Of a stretch of 64,000 nucleotides of DNA, positions 1-10,170 are shown one piece after another. Under the pieces are notes generated by a model. The model was not told the DNA's origin and did no database searches. It saw only the letters and a program-made list of their open reading frames with translations. How positions within the stretch are numbered: position 1 is the first letter of the stretch; each line of letters begins with the position of its first letter. The stretch comes from an uncultured Planctomycetota bacterium. Lineage in GTDB: Bacteria > Planctomycetota > Phycisphaerae > Sedimentisphaerales > UBA12454. The translations under genes and the position numbers were made by a program. The stretch is from assembly GCA_903847315.1 (NCBI GenBank), contig CAINDG010000013.1:89672-153671 (forward strand), read 5' to 3'.

Positions 1-823
1 AATTATTATTTGCAAATGCCGCAAGCTGCATAGTATCCTTGAACAAGCAAGGCCCGGCTGCGAAACCGGCCTTTGCAAAACCTTTGGTTCGCGGATAATT
101 ATTGGTTACAGCGTCATATATTTTATAGAAATCCAGATTATTCTGGGTTGCAATCTGATAAAACTGGTTAGAGATGGCAAATTGCAGATATCTCCATACA
201 TTTGTGTAGAGTTTTGCCAGCTCGGCCTCGATGGGTTTCAACGGTATAGTTTGGTTTGTAAGAGACAGGAATAATTTGCTTGCCTCACCGATGGACTCAT
301 CATCTAAGGATGCGATTATCTGCGGCAGGCTCCTAAGCTCCTCCATCGCTTTGCCCTCGGCTATTCTTTCGGGGCAGAAAGAGACACGGGTTTTTTTGCC
401 GTTTTGTCTCAGCAATTCCTGAACTTTTTCAGTCGTGCCCGGGTAAACAGTGCTTCTTATAATTATGTGCTGGCTGTCGTTCAGCAGAGAGATTATTTCT
501 TCAAAAATTTTTTTAAAAAGAGTAAACTGCGGATTAAGATGTTCGTCTATCGGTGTTCCTATTGTCAGGATAACAAAATGGCTCTGAGATATTACATTTT
601 TATCAGAGCTGATAAATAAAGTTTTGTTGATTGTTTCCTGGAGTGGCTTTTCCGCTCCGACCTCCAAAAAGGGAGTTATGCCTTTTGACACCATATCAAT
701 TGCATTCTGGTTTATATCGTAAAGTATTACTTTTTTCCCTGTTTTGGCGAATGATATGCCCAGCGGCAAACCGATATGACCAAGGCCTCCGATTACACAT
801 ATATCGTAAGAAAATTTTTCCAT
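1..823 (-). CDS. UDP-N-acetyl-D-mannosamine/UDP-glucose dehydrogenase family protein, truncated by window edge
   Basis: Minus-strand frame from ATG at 823 reads MEKFSYDICVIGGLGHIGLPLGISFAKTGKKVILYDINQNAIDMV...FVILTIGTPIDEHLNPQF; Rossmann GxGxxG-like motif and TIGTPIDE typical of nucleotide-sugar dehydrogenases. Open to the window edge, so absent from the ORF track. Confidence 0.85.
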   Translation of the reverse strand, partial: MEKFSYDICVIGGLGHIGLPLGISFAKTGKKVILYDINQNAIDMVSKGITPFLEVGAEKPLQETINKTLFISSDKNVISQSHFVILTIGTPIDEHLNPQFTLFKKIFEEIISLLNDSQHIIIRSTVYPGTTEKVQELLRQNGKKTRVSFCPERIAEGKAMEELRSLPQIIASLDDESIGEASKLFLSLTNQTIPLKPIEAELAKLYTNVWRYLQFAISNQFYQIATQNNLDFYKIYDAVTNNYPRTKGFAKAGFAAGPCLFKDTMQLAAFANNN

Positions 824-1066
824 AGGATGCGGCTTTCTACAAAGATTATTTTTCCATTTTAGGAATTTGTTATTCCTGAAAAACATAATTAAAAGCTATT
901 CTGGACAAAAAGTAAAGGCTAAATTTCCGGCGTGGAATCTGGAATCGAAAGTTGATATTGTCATAAGTCCTTGCTGTGCAAGTAAATATAAACGAAAACA
1001 ATCGAGTCTTTACATACTTTTGGACAAAAGGCCGTAAGTTTCTTTGCGATGATAAATCGTTGTTGT

Positions 1067-2743
1067 CTATTTTACTGATGTGTTGTTTTTATTGAGCTTG
1101 AACACGATAAAAGTTTGATCTACCTCCAAATATTCACGGCCCGGCAGCCAGCGATATGATTTGATGTGTTCGGACACATCAAATGATTGGGCTATGGAAT
1201 ATTGTTGGGTCAGTAAAAGAGAATCTGTCTGCTGAATTTGGTCAACCTCTTTTGATCTTAGCACCAGCCAATCGGGACGCAATTCCGCGATTATTTTTGC
1301 CCAGTCGTCTGATTGCAATTTTTTCCGGGCGGCGACTACCTCCGGCGCACATAAGCCGGGATAGTCAAGCATTTTTAATTGTGAGAAAAAGCCGATGTAT
1401 CCGAGAGGTTCCAGAAAAACAGTATCTGCGGCAGAAGCCGCGTTTTGCCGCAGCCACAAGCCGATTTTTTTACGATTTCCATCCTCTATCTCCCGCTGCT
1501 GGATACGTAATTGATAAGCCGCACATAGCGTTATCAATAAGGTTATAACCAAAGCGGATGCCACCAATACACGAATAAATCTCATCGAACGCAGGAAGTT
1601 TTTATCTTCCTTGTCTTTCAACAAAGACGTGAGATTCAAGCCCTGCTGTATGGTATTGGCCAGAACAAAAATAGCCAGGATAGTGCAGCCGGGAATATAC
1701 CATGGGGCGACATATGCGGCGATACAGGAAAGGTAAAGATTAACAATCATAAAAGCAAACGAAACGGCACGCGCCTGCGGACGGCCGAAGGGAAGACACC
1801 AATAAAGTGCGCATATATATGACAAATATACGCTGTAAACAGATACTACATAATGCCATCCGCCAAAAGAGAAATATGTCGGCATAAATGTCATGTCTAT
1901 GGACATGCCGCCCATAAGTAAATGAAGCGGAAAGGTAAGAAAAGCTAAAAGTAGGGCACCGGGTCCAACCGAAAGTACGGCAGAGCCATACCCCTTTGCG
2001 ATAATGGTATGAGGAACTGGAGAGCCGTAGTATTGCCACGCCCATAAAAACCAGGGTAAATATAAAACGCCCGCGATGATGCCGGCGTATAATAAGATTT
2101 TGAACAGCTCTGTCCGGGACTCGGCTATTGTCCGATGTCCGTTAAACAGCAAAAAGCCGGTAGATAATGCTGCGATATAGATAAAGCCGTCGGGTCTTGT
2201 CCACATCAGTCCGGCCCATGCCAATCCTAATTTCAGAACCGTCCACCGCGAACGCACCGTAAGAGCGTTAAGTGTAAGGGCAAGGAAAAGCATCATAAGG
2301 GCTATTTCCTGGCCATTGATGCTGAAATCTATAATCTTGGCGTCCATTCCAAACATACCGATTAAAACGGCAGCTGGCAGTAAGGATGAGAAATTTTTCC
2401 GGGCGATTTGAAACAGCAAAACCGCCGCTATGCCGAGCAGCGAGCAGCACAGGATGCGAAAAAGCCATAAAACAAGTTCGTCTGAGGTATTACCTGTAAC
2501 GACGATTAGAGCCGCAGGAATCAATACGTTAAGAGGAGACGTAAAGGCGTGTACTTTTTCTCCTATGGTATATACTAAGCCGTGACCTGTCGCGAGATTT
2601 TTACTGACACGGTAGGTGATGTAATAATCTTCCCATGTGTGATTTGTATATGCGGCGTAAGACAAGGCTATTACAAAAATTCCGGCAAAGATTAACCAGC
2701 TTGGTATTCGCTCAAAGCCGGCTTTGTTTAAACTTAATTCCAT
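1067..2743 (-). CDS. Polytopic membrane glycosyltransferase (GT-C / mannosyltransferase-like)
   Basis: 558 aa, many hydrophobic segments; N-terminal 'TWEDYYITYRVSKNLATGHGLVYTIGEKVHAFTSPLNVL' resembles GT-C family proteins. Confidence 0.65.
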   Translation of the reverse strand: MELSLNKAGFERIPSWLIFAGIFVIALSYAAYTNHTWEDYYITYRVSKNLATGHGLVYTIGEKVHAFTSPLNVLIPAALIVVTGNTSDELVLWLFRILCCSLLGIAAVLLFQIARKNFSSLLPAAVLIGMFGMDAKIIDFSINGQEIALMMLFLALTLNALTVRSRWTVLKLGLAWAGLMWTRPDGFIYIAALSTGFLLFNGHRTIAESRTELFKILLYAGIIAGVLYLPWFLWAWQYYGSPVPHTIIAKGYGSAVLSVGPGALLLAFLTFPLHLLMGGMSIDMTFMPTYFSFGGWHYVVSVYSVYLSYICALYWCLPFGRPQARAVSFAFMIVNLYLSCIAAYVAPWYIPGCTILAIFVLANTIQQGLNLTSLLKDKEDKNFLRSMRFIRVLVASALVITLLITLCAAYQLRIQQREIEDGNRKKIGLWLRQNAASAADTVFLEPLGYIGFFSQLKMLDYPGLCAPEVVAARKKLQSDDWAKIIAELRPDWLVLRSKEVDQIQQTDSLLLTQQYSIAQSFDVSEHIKSYRWLPGREYLEVDQTFIVFKLNKNNTSVK

Positions 2744-2967
2744 AACCTATTTCTCTCATTATAGTTCGGTTAACGCGGCGATTTATACTAAAATCAGGAA
2801 TTGCTTTAGTCAATAAAAAACTGCGAGCCCTTTCACCTCATTTGCTCTCTCTTGAGATGGAAAGACTACGTACTGATTAAGCCCTCTGTCTGAGATACGA
2901 GTTTCAAATAATCCTATGGTAATATTGAGCGTGTCTTTGTAATAAACTTTTCACGTTTTAACAGTGA

Positions 2968-3075
2968 CAAGAGATGTTTGGTACCAGCATCCGGATAAAA
3001 CTCACAAACAGTCTCAAGACATCTCTCTCCACCCCTCATGCCGGTCAGCCGGTCACAAACGAATGCTATTTTCAT
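2968..3075 (-). pseudogene. N-terminal fragment of a GT4 glycosyltransferase, related to the CDS at 4904-6043
   Basis: MKIAFVCDRLTGMRGGERCLETVCEFYPDA matches MKIVFVCDWLTGMRGGERCLEIVCEIYPDA of the intact gene; similarity then stops and the frame soon ends. Confidence 0.75.
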
Positions 3076-3796
3076 TTTTCCCCTTTTCGTGAACAGCCTG
3101 ACCAATCCAAAAGTTCGTTTCCAATTGATGTTGTATTGGGTATTCCAGGAACTGCTGATCATAGTTTTGGACTTTCTCAAGCATCAAGAAAATACTCCAA
3201 GACGCGTTAGGAAAGAGTTTAGCTAATGGTTTAGCAAGAATAGGTGGAAATGGGTAAAAGTTGCTGCCGCCAAATCCACGTAATTGGTAACCACCTGGAA
3301 AACACTCGTTTAGAAAATGCATTACATCGTGTTTGGTAAAACCTCGAATGTGAGCAGAAGCTGTCTTGGTGGAGGACGGTTGACGCCCCAGTAGCAATAA
3401 AAGTCGATTGTACAAAGACGCCAGGTTTGGGACTCCCAAAATCAGTTTCCCGCCTACAGGAAGTACACGCGTAATTTCATGAAATATCCAGAATACTTCT
3501 TTGTTGTGCTCCAGTATTCGATTAGCTATGACCACATCCATAGTTTCATTACGGAATGGGATATCATCGCGCTCGATGTTAGCGACATATACTTCCGTTC
3601 CGAGTGATTTAAGCTTAGTGATGTTTTTATCATCTATCTCTACAGCAAAAAGCTTGGCGGTACCATTGACTTGTCTCGCGATCATCAAGTCATTGCCTCC
3701 TCCTGCACCAATATCAAGGACACATTTATAGGGCATTGACTTTTGTAGATAACGTTTAATAAGATGTCTACCATAGTTCAGAGAACGGTCAATCAT
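3053..3796 (-). CDS. Class I SAM-dependent methyltransferase (3' end runs into the GT fragment)
   Basis: VLDIGAGGGNDLMIARQ motif I; methyltransferase-like 'VLPVGGKLILGVPN'. Confidence 0.8.
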   Translation of the reverse strand: MIDRSLNYGRHLIKRYLQKSMPYKCVLDIGAGGGNDLMIARQVNGTAKLFAVEIDDKNITKLKSLGTEVYVANIERDDIPFRNETMDVVIANRILEHNKEVFWIFHEITRVLPVGGKLILGVPNLASLYNRLLLLLGRQPSSTKTASAHIRGFTKHDVMHFLNECFPGGYQLRGFGGSNFYPFPPILAKPLAKLFPNASWSIFLMLEKVQNYDQQFLEYPIQHQLETNFWIGQAVHEKGKNENSIRL

Positions 3797-3822
3797 AATC
3801 TACTCCAATTTGTAAACAGTTC

Positions 3823-4812
3823 TTAGAATTTAGTATTTTGTCTTTTTTCTTTTGCTTTCATGTAACCTTCTTTAATCGAATATATAAAACCTCTCAACGC
3901 AGCTAATCTAAACTCTTTGAATGCTTTTGCAATCTCCAAAAGTAAATGAAGAAATAAAAATGGAGTTAATGCCCAATGAAAATGTTTATAAAAGAAAAAA
4001 GCGTTATTAAAAAAGTAATCGTTATACCACTCCAGACCTATCTTGTTACGGCTTCCTCCATGGGGAGACACTAAATGGAATACTTCGGCTTCACTCGTAT
4101 AAATGATTTTATATCCACTCCTTATGATTCTTACCGACAAATCGCTTTCTTCTCTGTGAGCGTTGCCTCTGAACTCTTTATCAAATAGACCTACTTGTTC
4201 CAAGACATCTTTTCTAAAAGATGTGTTAGCCCCCGCAAAAACCTCAACATATGCAACACCATCTATATTCTGATTAACTATCATGGCTCCTGTTGGCAAA
4301 AGCTTACCAATAAATTTGTGATTAATTTTATAGTCCTTATATTTGCTGCCTGTTGGGTCCGTAACAATCCCATAAAGAAATCCACAGATGTTTTTTAAAA
4401 TATCCTTGGTTTTGTGTCCCCCTTGTACAGATAGTCTATCTACAATTTTGCCTGCCGTTCCGGCTATGCTGTTATCCTTATACATTTTCACATGGTTGTG
4501 AATGAACATATTAGAAGGAATAAGTACATCATCATCAAGTATTAAAACTATTTCTCCTTTTGCTATGCTTATAGCAGCATTTTTGCTTCGGGTAATGCTA
4601 GGGGTATCCAGTAAAATATGCTTAATCCTGCCCTGTTCTTCCAATCTGTCCAGGAAACTTTTAACTTCCTCAGTATGGTTTGCTGTTTGGTCGCTGATTA
4701 TAATTTCGAAATTAGGATAATCTTGTTTTAGTACTTCCATAACGGTTTTACGCAACACTTGTTCGCGCTGGTAAGTAGGAATTATAACCGATACAAAAGG
4801 AAACTCACTCAT
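3823..4812 (-). CDS. Glycosyltransferase family 2
   Basis: N-terminus PFVSVIIPTYQREQVLRKTVMEVLKQDYPNFEIIISDQT and LILDDDVLIP (DxD) typical of GT2. Confidence 0.9.
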   Translation of the reverse strand: MSEFPFVSVIIPTYQREQVLRKTVMEVLKQDYPNFEIIISDQTANHTEEVKSFLDRLEEQGRIKHILLDTPSITRSKNAAISIAKGEIVLILDDDVLIPSNMFIHNHVKMYKDNSIAGTAGKIVDRLSVQGGHKTKDILKNICGFLYGIVTDPTGSKYKDYKINHKFIGKLLPTGAMIVNQNIDGVAYVEVFAGANTSFRKDVLEQVGLFDKEFRGNAHREESDLSVRIIRSGYKIIYTSEAEVFHLVSPHGGSRNKIGLEWYNDYFFNNAFFFYKHFHWALTPFLFLHLLLEIAKAFKEFRLAALRGFIYSIKEGYMKAKEKRQNTKF

Positions 4813-4903
4813 ACAAATCCTTTTATTTTAACGTCTTGTTAGACAAGCATAATATACTTGGCAAACCGGCTTTCAACAAGTATATTATCCTTTAAGATGA
4901 AAC

Positions 4904-6043
4904 TTGTATGATGGTAAACGAATGAAAATAGTTTTTGTTTGCGACTGGCTTACTGGAATGCGGGGGGGCGAACGTTGCCTGGAAATAGTTTGTGAAATTT
5001 ATCCAGATGCTGATATATTTACCTTGGTTCATCTTCCTGGTTCGGTTTCCAAAACAATCGAATCGCACACAATACACACATCATATATTCAGAAACTTCC
5101 CGGCGATATAAATAAATTCAGACAATACCTGCCGTTATTTTCCCACGCAATTGAGAAATTTGATTTTACCGGCTATGATTGTGTTTTGAGTTTCAGCCAT
5201 TGCGTCGCGAAAAATGTTAAAGTTCCGAAAAATATACCGCATATATGTTATTGCCATACGCCGATGCGATATGCATGGCATATGCGAAATGATTATCTTA
5301 AGAGTTTAAACTTCATAAAGAGAATACCAGCCGCTTTTCTGCTTGACTGGCTCAAAAAATATGACAAAAGTACCGCAGCGAGAGTGACTCATTTCATAGC
5401 AAACAGCAAAAATGTTCAAAATCGGATTAAACAGGCTTATAACGCCGATTCGGTCGTAATTTACCCTCCGGTTGATTGCGAACGTTTTGCCGTCTCTGCT
5501 CAGGATGATGGTTATTTTCTTGTCGTTTCCGCACTGGTTCCTTATAAACGCCTGGACATAGCGATTAAAGCTTTTAACGATACAACTCGAAAATTACTGG
5601 TCGTAGGAAATGGTCCTGAATTACAGAAGCTTAAAAATTTGGCTTCAAATAATATATCTTTTGTAGAAAACGCCGGCGATAGAGAAGTTGTCGGTTATAT
5701 GCAGAGATGTACCGCTTTGATTTTCCCCGGCGAGGAAGATTTCGGCATTGTGCCTCTGGAAGCCCAGGCCTGCGGCAAGCCCGTTATAGCTTTTGGCAAA
5801 GGCGGAGCGCTGGAAACCATAATAGGATTGAAGGATGGTATAACTAAAGTTGAGGATGCTACAGGAATTTTCTTCAACCAGCAAACTCCGGGGGCATTAA
5901 AAGAAGCTGTCTCTTTGTTTGAAAAAGTCAAGGGCAGGTTTGATGCGCAAAAATGTCGTGCTAATGCCCTTAAGTTTGACCGTCCTCTGTATAAAAAAAC
6001 TATCCGGGAATACGTCCAAAACGTGATGGGGGGTTTAACCTAA
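4904..6043 (+). CDS. Glycosyltransferase family 4
   Basis: MKIVFVCDWLTGMRGGERCLE..., C-terminal FGIVPLEAQACGKPVIAFGKGGALETI (GT4 E-x7-E type motif). Initiation may be at MKIVFV (about 4922). Confidence 0.9.
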   Translation: MYDGKRMKIVFVCDWLTGMRGGERCLEIVCEIYPDADIFTLVHLPGSVSKTIESHTIHTSYIQKLPGDINKFRQYLPLFSHAIEKFDFTGYDCVLSFSHCVAKNVKVPKNIPHICYCHTPMRYAWHMRNDYLKSLNFIKRIPAAFLLDWLKKYDKSTAARVTHFIANSKNVQNRIKQAYNADSVVIYPPVDCERFAVSAQDDGYFLVVSALVPYKRLDIAIKAFNDTTRKLLVVGNGPELQKLKNLASNNISFVENAGDREVVGYMQRCTALIFPGEEDFGIVPLEAQACGKPVIAFGKGGALETIIGLKDGITKVEDATGIFFNQQTPGALKEAVSLFEKVKGRFDAQKCRANALKFDRPLYKKTIREYVQNVMGGLT

Positions 6044-6086
6044 AGGCTTTTTCAAAACATTAACATTATATAAGTCTTTGCTAAAT

Positions 6087-6147
6087 AAGAAACTATGAGC
6101 CTTAGAGGAGTCGAACCTCCACATCCTTTCGAACACAAGGTCCTAAG
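6087..6147 (-). pseudogene. Truncated tRNA-Leu 3' half
   Basis: aagaaactatgagccttagaggagtcgaacctccacatcctttcgaacacaaggtcctaag closely matches 18866-18924 of the intact tRNA-Leu, including T-arm, variable region and 3' anticodon stem plus about 8 nt downstream; similarity ends in the anticodon loop. Confidence 0.8.
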
Positions 6148-6309
6148 TTCAGTGTTTTGATGTCATATAGCGATATGAAAGAAAATTAATGCTTGAAAGA
6201 GAAGAATTTAGCTGTAAGCTATCGGCTGAAGGAGCCAAAATAGTCTCTTAGTAAGAGATGTTTTTTGTTCCATTTTCATTAACGACGTATACTCTAAAAT
6301 TAGGACAAA

Positions 6310-7857
6310 ATGGTAAATAAAACCTCTGAAGTTGGAAAGTTTGAAGGGACTGTCGGCGGGGAAACCGGTCGATTAGTTGAAAGACAGGATTTTATCCATA
6401 TAGCAATTTTAGTGACAATTGCTCTTGTGATTGGTGCGTACTTAATTGCCACTACAGTTTTGATTTCAAAAGACGGCACATTGTACATCGAATGTGCAAA
6501 GCAAATCGTGAATAATCCTGTTGAAGCTGTGCGCAGCATGCCAGTATGCCCCGGATACCCGTTTCTTATTTATCTCATGCACAAAATGACGGGATTATTT
6601 AACAATACAGAATCAATACAAGGATGGATTATTTCAGCTCAGGCTGTTTCGCTTTTGAGTAAAGTAATTGCCTCTGTGATGTTATATTTTGTGGGAAGTT
6701 ATTTTGCAGGCCGCAAAGCCGCGTTCTGGGGCGTTCTTATATTGAGCATTCTGCCGGACTCGGCTGAATACGGCAGTGATGCACTGACCGAATGGCCGCA
6801 CATCATGTTTTTGGCAACTGGCTTTTTGCTGTTGTTATTAGGGGCACAATACCGCAAGGGCTGGATGTTCGGTCTGGCGGGAATAGCGGCGGGATTGGGA
6901 TATTTAGTCCGCTCCGAAGGCTGCCAATTGGTTTTATACGGCGGCGTGTGGCTGTTATTTAACCTTATCAGGCCGGAGGGTAAAATGAAAAGAACCAAAG
7001 CGGTGAGAGCTTTGATTTTGCTCGCGGCAGGTTTTGCTGTTGTCGCTGCCCCATATATGAAGCTCAAAGGATGTGTGTTTCCCAAACAGAACCTGTTTCA
7101 ACTTCCTGCGATGTTGAGCGTAAATGATAATACCGATTCTGTCGGCGGCACGAATATGTGCGTAGCAGGAATATACACAAGCAAAACTATGGGGGACAAA
7201 ACTCTGACAAAAAATATCTGCGAGACGTTGATGTATTATTTTGTCCCGGGCTTGCTGATAGGCTGCTGGTATTATTTCCGAAAGCAATCAAAGACGTTGG
7301 AGCAAGCATTTTTTGCTGCAGCATTTATTATCCTTAATATTGTAATGTTATCGTGGCAGGTGTCTTGTCGGCATTTTCTTAGCAGGAGACACACATTGGT
7401 TCTGGTTGCATTTACCATTTTTTACATACCGGTTGGCTTGCATATAATCGCCAGTTGGCTAAGTAGGAGAACTTCCAAGAGTGATTTGACTATAGAAGAA
7501 AATATACGACGCTGGTTTTTTATTTTACTAATAGTTGGAATGGCAATTTGCCTGCCGAAGCTGTTTAGACTTACCGGCACGCAGAAATATAGTTATAGAG
7601 ATGCTTCGATGTGGCTTGCTAAAAATACCGCTCCGACAGATTTGATAGCAGTGCAGGACAAGAGGATAACTTTTTATGCCCAGCGGGAAGGTTTGGAGTA
7701 TAGTGAGAAGATTCCTGAGCAGGCCGATTATATTGTGAAAATTATTAAAAGTGCGGATGAAAAGCCGGAGATTGGCAAAAATACTGAAGAAAAATATTCG
7801 ACATGGGTGGATAAAAAGGAGAACAGTAAATTAGTGATTTACAAGGTTATTCGCTGA
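6310..7857 (+). CDS. Membrane glycosyltransferase (GT39/PMT-like)
   Basis: 515 aa polytopic; 'SKDGTLYIECAKQIVNNPVEAVRSMPVCPGYPFLIYLMHKM' typical of ArnT/PMT-like GT-C proteins. Confidence 0.7.
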   Translation: MVNKTSEVGKFEGTVGGETGRLVERQDFIHIAILVTIALVIGAYLIATTVLISKDGTLYIECAKQIVNNPVEAVRSMPVCPGYPFLIYLMHKMTGLFNNTESIQGWIISAQAVSLLSKVIASVMLYFVGSYFAGRKAAFWGVLILSILPDSAEYGSDALTEWPHIMFLATGFLLLLLGAQYRKGWMFGLAGIAAGLGYLVRSEGCQLVLYGGVWLLFNLIRPEGKMKRTKAVRALILLAAGFAVVAAPYMKLKGCVFPKQNLFQLPAMLSVNDNTDSVGGTNMCVAGIYTSKTMGDKTLTKNICETLMYYFVPGLLIGCWYYFRKQSKTLEQAFFAAAFIILNIVMLSWQVSCRHFLSRRHTLVLVAFTIFYIPVGLHIIASWLSRRTSKSDLTIEENIRRWFFILLIVGMAICLPKLFRLTGTQKYSYRDASMWLAKNTAPTDLIAVQDKRITFYAQREGLEYSEKIPEQADYIVKIIKSADEKPEIGKNTEEKYSTWVDKKENSKLVIYKVIR

Positions 7858-7874
7858 TAGCAGGGCTGCAGCCG

Positions 7875-9128
7875 CTACTGGCCTTTTTTTAGTAGCATGA
7901 CCGGAATTGTCTTTGCGAGGATATAAAGATTTAAAAACAAAGAACGTCTCTGGATGTATAAATAGTCGTATTTGATTTTGTGTTGGGGGTGTAAATCATA
8001 AGCATTTCTTACCTGTGCCAACCCTGTAAGTCCGGGTCTGACAGACAATCTTATTTCCATCAACGCTTTATGGCGTTTTACAAAATATGAGCGTTCAGGC
8101 CTTGGCCCGACCAGACTCATCTGACCAAGCAGGACGTTTATTAATTGCGGAAATTCATCAAGGCGTGTCCCCCTTAAGAACCGACCAATTTTTGTAACTC
8201 GCGGGTCATTTTCTGCGGCCAAAACGGGTCCGAGTTCTTTTTCGGCATCATTTATCATAGTTCTGAATTTGTACAATGTAAAAATCCTGCCGTCTTTACC
8301 AACTCGTTCTTGTTTGTATAGAACAGGTCTGCCGGAAGTAAGTCTAATCAATATGACAACAAGGATAGTTACGGGAAGAGAAAGGGCTAAAATGGCTATA
8401 CTGCCCACAACGTCCAGGATTCTCATCGCAACTTCCTCAGCATCCCGTTTTCTGCTAATAAAAGTAAGTAATGAATGACTTAAATTATTTCCATTAATCC
8501 TTTCAGGCAGCAGTTTCACATAGCAGGCAGGACTGAAAATAATATCTATTTTAAACTTTTGAGCAAGATAGGTTATAAATCCCATACCTCTCTCTTCAGG
8601 GATATCGCAGACAATAATCTCGTCTATATCCGTAATCTCGGCCATGTTTTCAATATCATCCGTCCCAATTCTTTTTATATCCGCTTTTCCTATGGTAATA
8701 TCTTCGATGTCTCCTTCACCAATGACCAAAATTCTCTTTTTTATTCTTCCGCAGAGTCTGAGAACAAGCTGATTAAACTTAAAAATCAGGAAAATATTGA
8801 CAAGAAAGGAAATAATAAAAACGGTTGTCGGAAAAGATCCCCATTTGATTCTGAAGACATAAACGAAAGTTACGCTCAATAATGTTCCAAGGAATAATCC
8901 TGAAAAAATTCTTTTGAACAGTTCCCACGACGACCTGAATCTGCTCTTATAAACTCCGAATAAAGCCAAAGTAGCCATATATATCAGCGTCAAAAACACA
9001 AAGCTGCTTTTATATGGCAGAAAATTGCTTTCAGGAAATGACAAACCGTACCTAATCCCAAAAGATACAAGAGTACCAAAATTGATCAGGATACAGTCTA
9101 AAAATATAAGGAAAATCAATACAAACAA
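7875..9128 (-). CDS. Undecaprenyl-phosphate sugar phosphotransferase (polyprenyl glycosylphosphotransferase)
   Basis: C-terminal KQERVGKDGRIFTLYKFRTMINDAEKELGPVLAAENDPRVTKIGRFLRGTRLDEFPQLINVLLGQMSLVGPRPER: canonical bacterial sugar transferase domain. Confidence 0.93.
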   Translation of the reverse strand: MFVLIFLIFLDCILINFGTLVSFGIRYGLSFPESNFLPYKSSFVFLTLIYMATLALFGVYKSRFRSSWELFKRIFSGLFLGTLLSVTFVYVFRIKWGSFPTTVFIISFLVNIFLIFKFNQLVLRLCGRIKKRILVIGEGDIEDITIGKADIKRIGTDDIENMAEITDIDEIIVCDIPEERGMGFITYLAQKFKIDIIFSPACYVKLLPERINGNNLSHSLLTFISRKRDAEEVAMRILDVVGSIAILALSLPVTILVVILIRLTSGRPVLYKQERVGKDGRIFTLYKFRTMINDAEKELGPVLAAENDPRVTKIGRFLRGTRLDEFPQLINVLLGQMSLVGPRPERSYFVKRHKALMEIRLSVRPGLTGLAQVRNAYDLHPQHKIKYDYLYIQRRSLFLNLYILAKTIPVMLLKKGQ

Positions 9129-9162
9129 TGCTTATCTCTTCTAATTTCAAATGGTAAATATC

Positions 9163-10155
9163 TTATTTAGATACCTGACGCGCTTCTCTGACTTGTTTTT
9201 CTATCCAACCATACGTTTTCTCCAAGCCTTCTCGCAAAGGATGTATTGGCCTCCATGCGATCTTTTCATAGATAAGTCTGTTATCAGAGTTTCTTCCTCT
9301 TACGCCCAATGGGCCTTTAATATGTTTTATTCTAAGTTTCTTGCCTGCGATATCCATAATCATTTTGGCAAGTTGATTTATCGACACCATTTCTTCTGAG
9401 CCTATATTAACAGGCCCCAGAAAATCTGAATCCATTAATCTGCGAACCCCATCCAGGCACTCATCTATATAAAGAAATGAGCGTGTCTGTTTACCATCAC
9501 CCCACATTTGGATTTCTCTCCCATTTTCTGTTTCAGCTACCTTTCTGCAAAATGCGGCAGGAGCTTTTTCTTTCCCATTGTTCCATGATCCCTCGGGACC
9601 AAATATGTTGTGAAGCCTTGCAATACGCACCTGTAGGCCATGATTTCTGTAATAAGAAAGATACATTCGCTCGCTGAAGAGCTTTTCCCAGCCATATTCA
9701 CTGTCCGGCTGGGCCGGATAAGCTGAATCCTCCGAACACTTGGGGTTATCCGGGTCTATTTGGTTATACTCTGGGTAAATACAGGCTGAAGATGAATAAA
9801 ACACCTTCTTGACACCCATTGCTCTGCAGATATCAACCATATTTAGATTTATCATCGCCGAGTTGTGCATCACTTCAGAGTCATGCTCGCCGGTAAAAAT
9901 ATAACCTGCTCCCCCCATATCTGCAGCTAACTGATACACTTCATCAAATGGCCTATCAGTTACATTTCTACACACAATAGGGTCACGCAAATCACCGATA
10001 ACAAACTCATCTGCGACTGTTTTGCTAAATTCCGGGTATTTCAGATCCACCCCGCGAACCGAGAACCCTTCATATTTGAGTCTTTTAACAAGGTGGCTGC
10101 CAATAAAGCCGCCTGCGCCGCATACTAACGCCTGTTTCATTCCGAATTTCTCCAA
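9163..10155 (-). CDS. NAD-dependent epimerase, GDP-mannose 3,5-epimerase-like
   Basis: GAGGFIGSHLVKRL; YQLAADMGGAGYIFTGEHDSEVMHNSAMINLNM; SSSACIYPEYNQ...YGWEKLFSERM (YxxxK) as in GME-type SDRs. Confidence 0.85.
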   Translation of the reverse strand: MEKFGMKQALVCGAGGFIGSHLVKRLKYEGFSVRGVDLKYPEFSKTVADEFVIGDLRDPIVCRNVTDRPFDEVYQLAADMGGAGYIFTGEHDSEVMHNSAMINLNMVDICRAMGVKKVFYSSSACIYPEYNQIDPDNPKCSEDSAYPAQPDSEYGWEKLFSERMYLSYYRNHGLQVRIARLHNIFGPEGSWNNGKEKAPAAFCRKVAETENGREIQMWGDGKQTRSFLYIDECLDGVRRLMDSDFLGPVNIGSEEMVSINQLAKMIMDIAGKKLRIKHIKGPLGVRGRNSDNRLIYEKIAWRPIHPLREGLEKTYGWIEKQVREARQVSK

Positions 10156-10170
10156 AAAATTGCATTTTAT

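Noticed and set aside
6087-6147. Second tRNA-Leu gene
   Set aside because: The 5' half (acceptor, D-arm, 5' anticodon stem) is missing, so it is treated as a relic rather than a functional tRNA.
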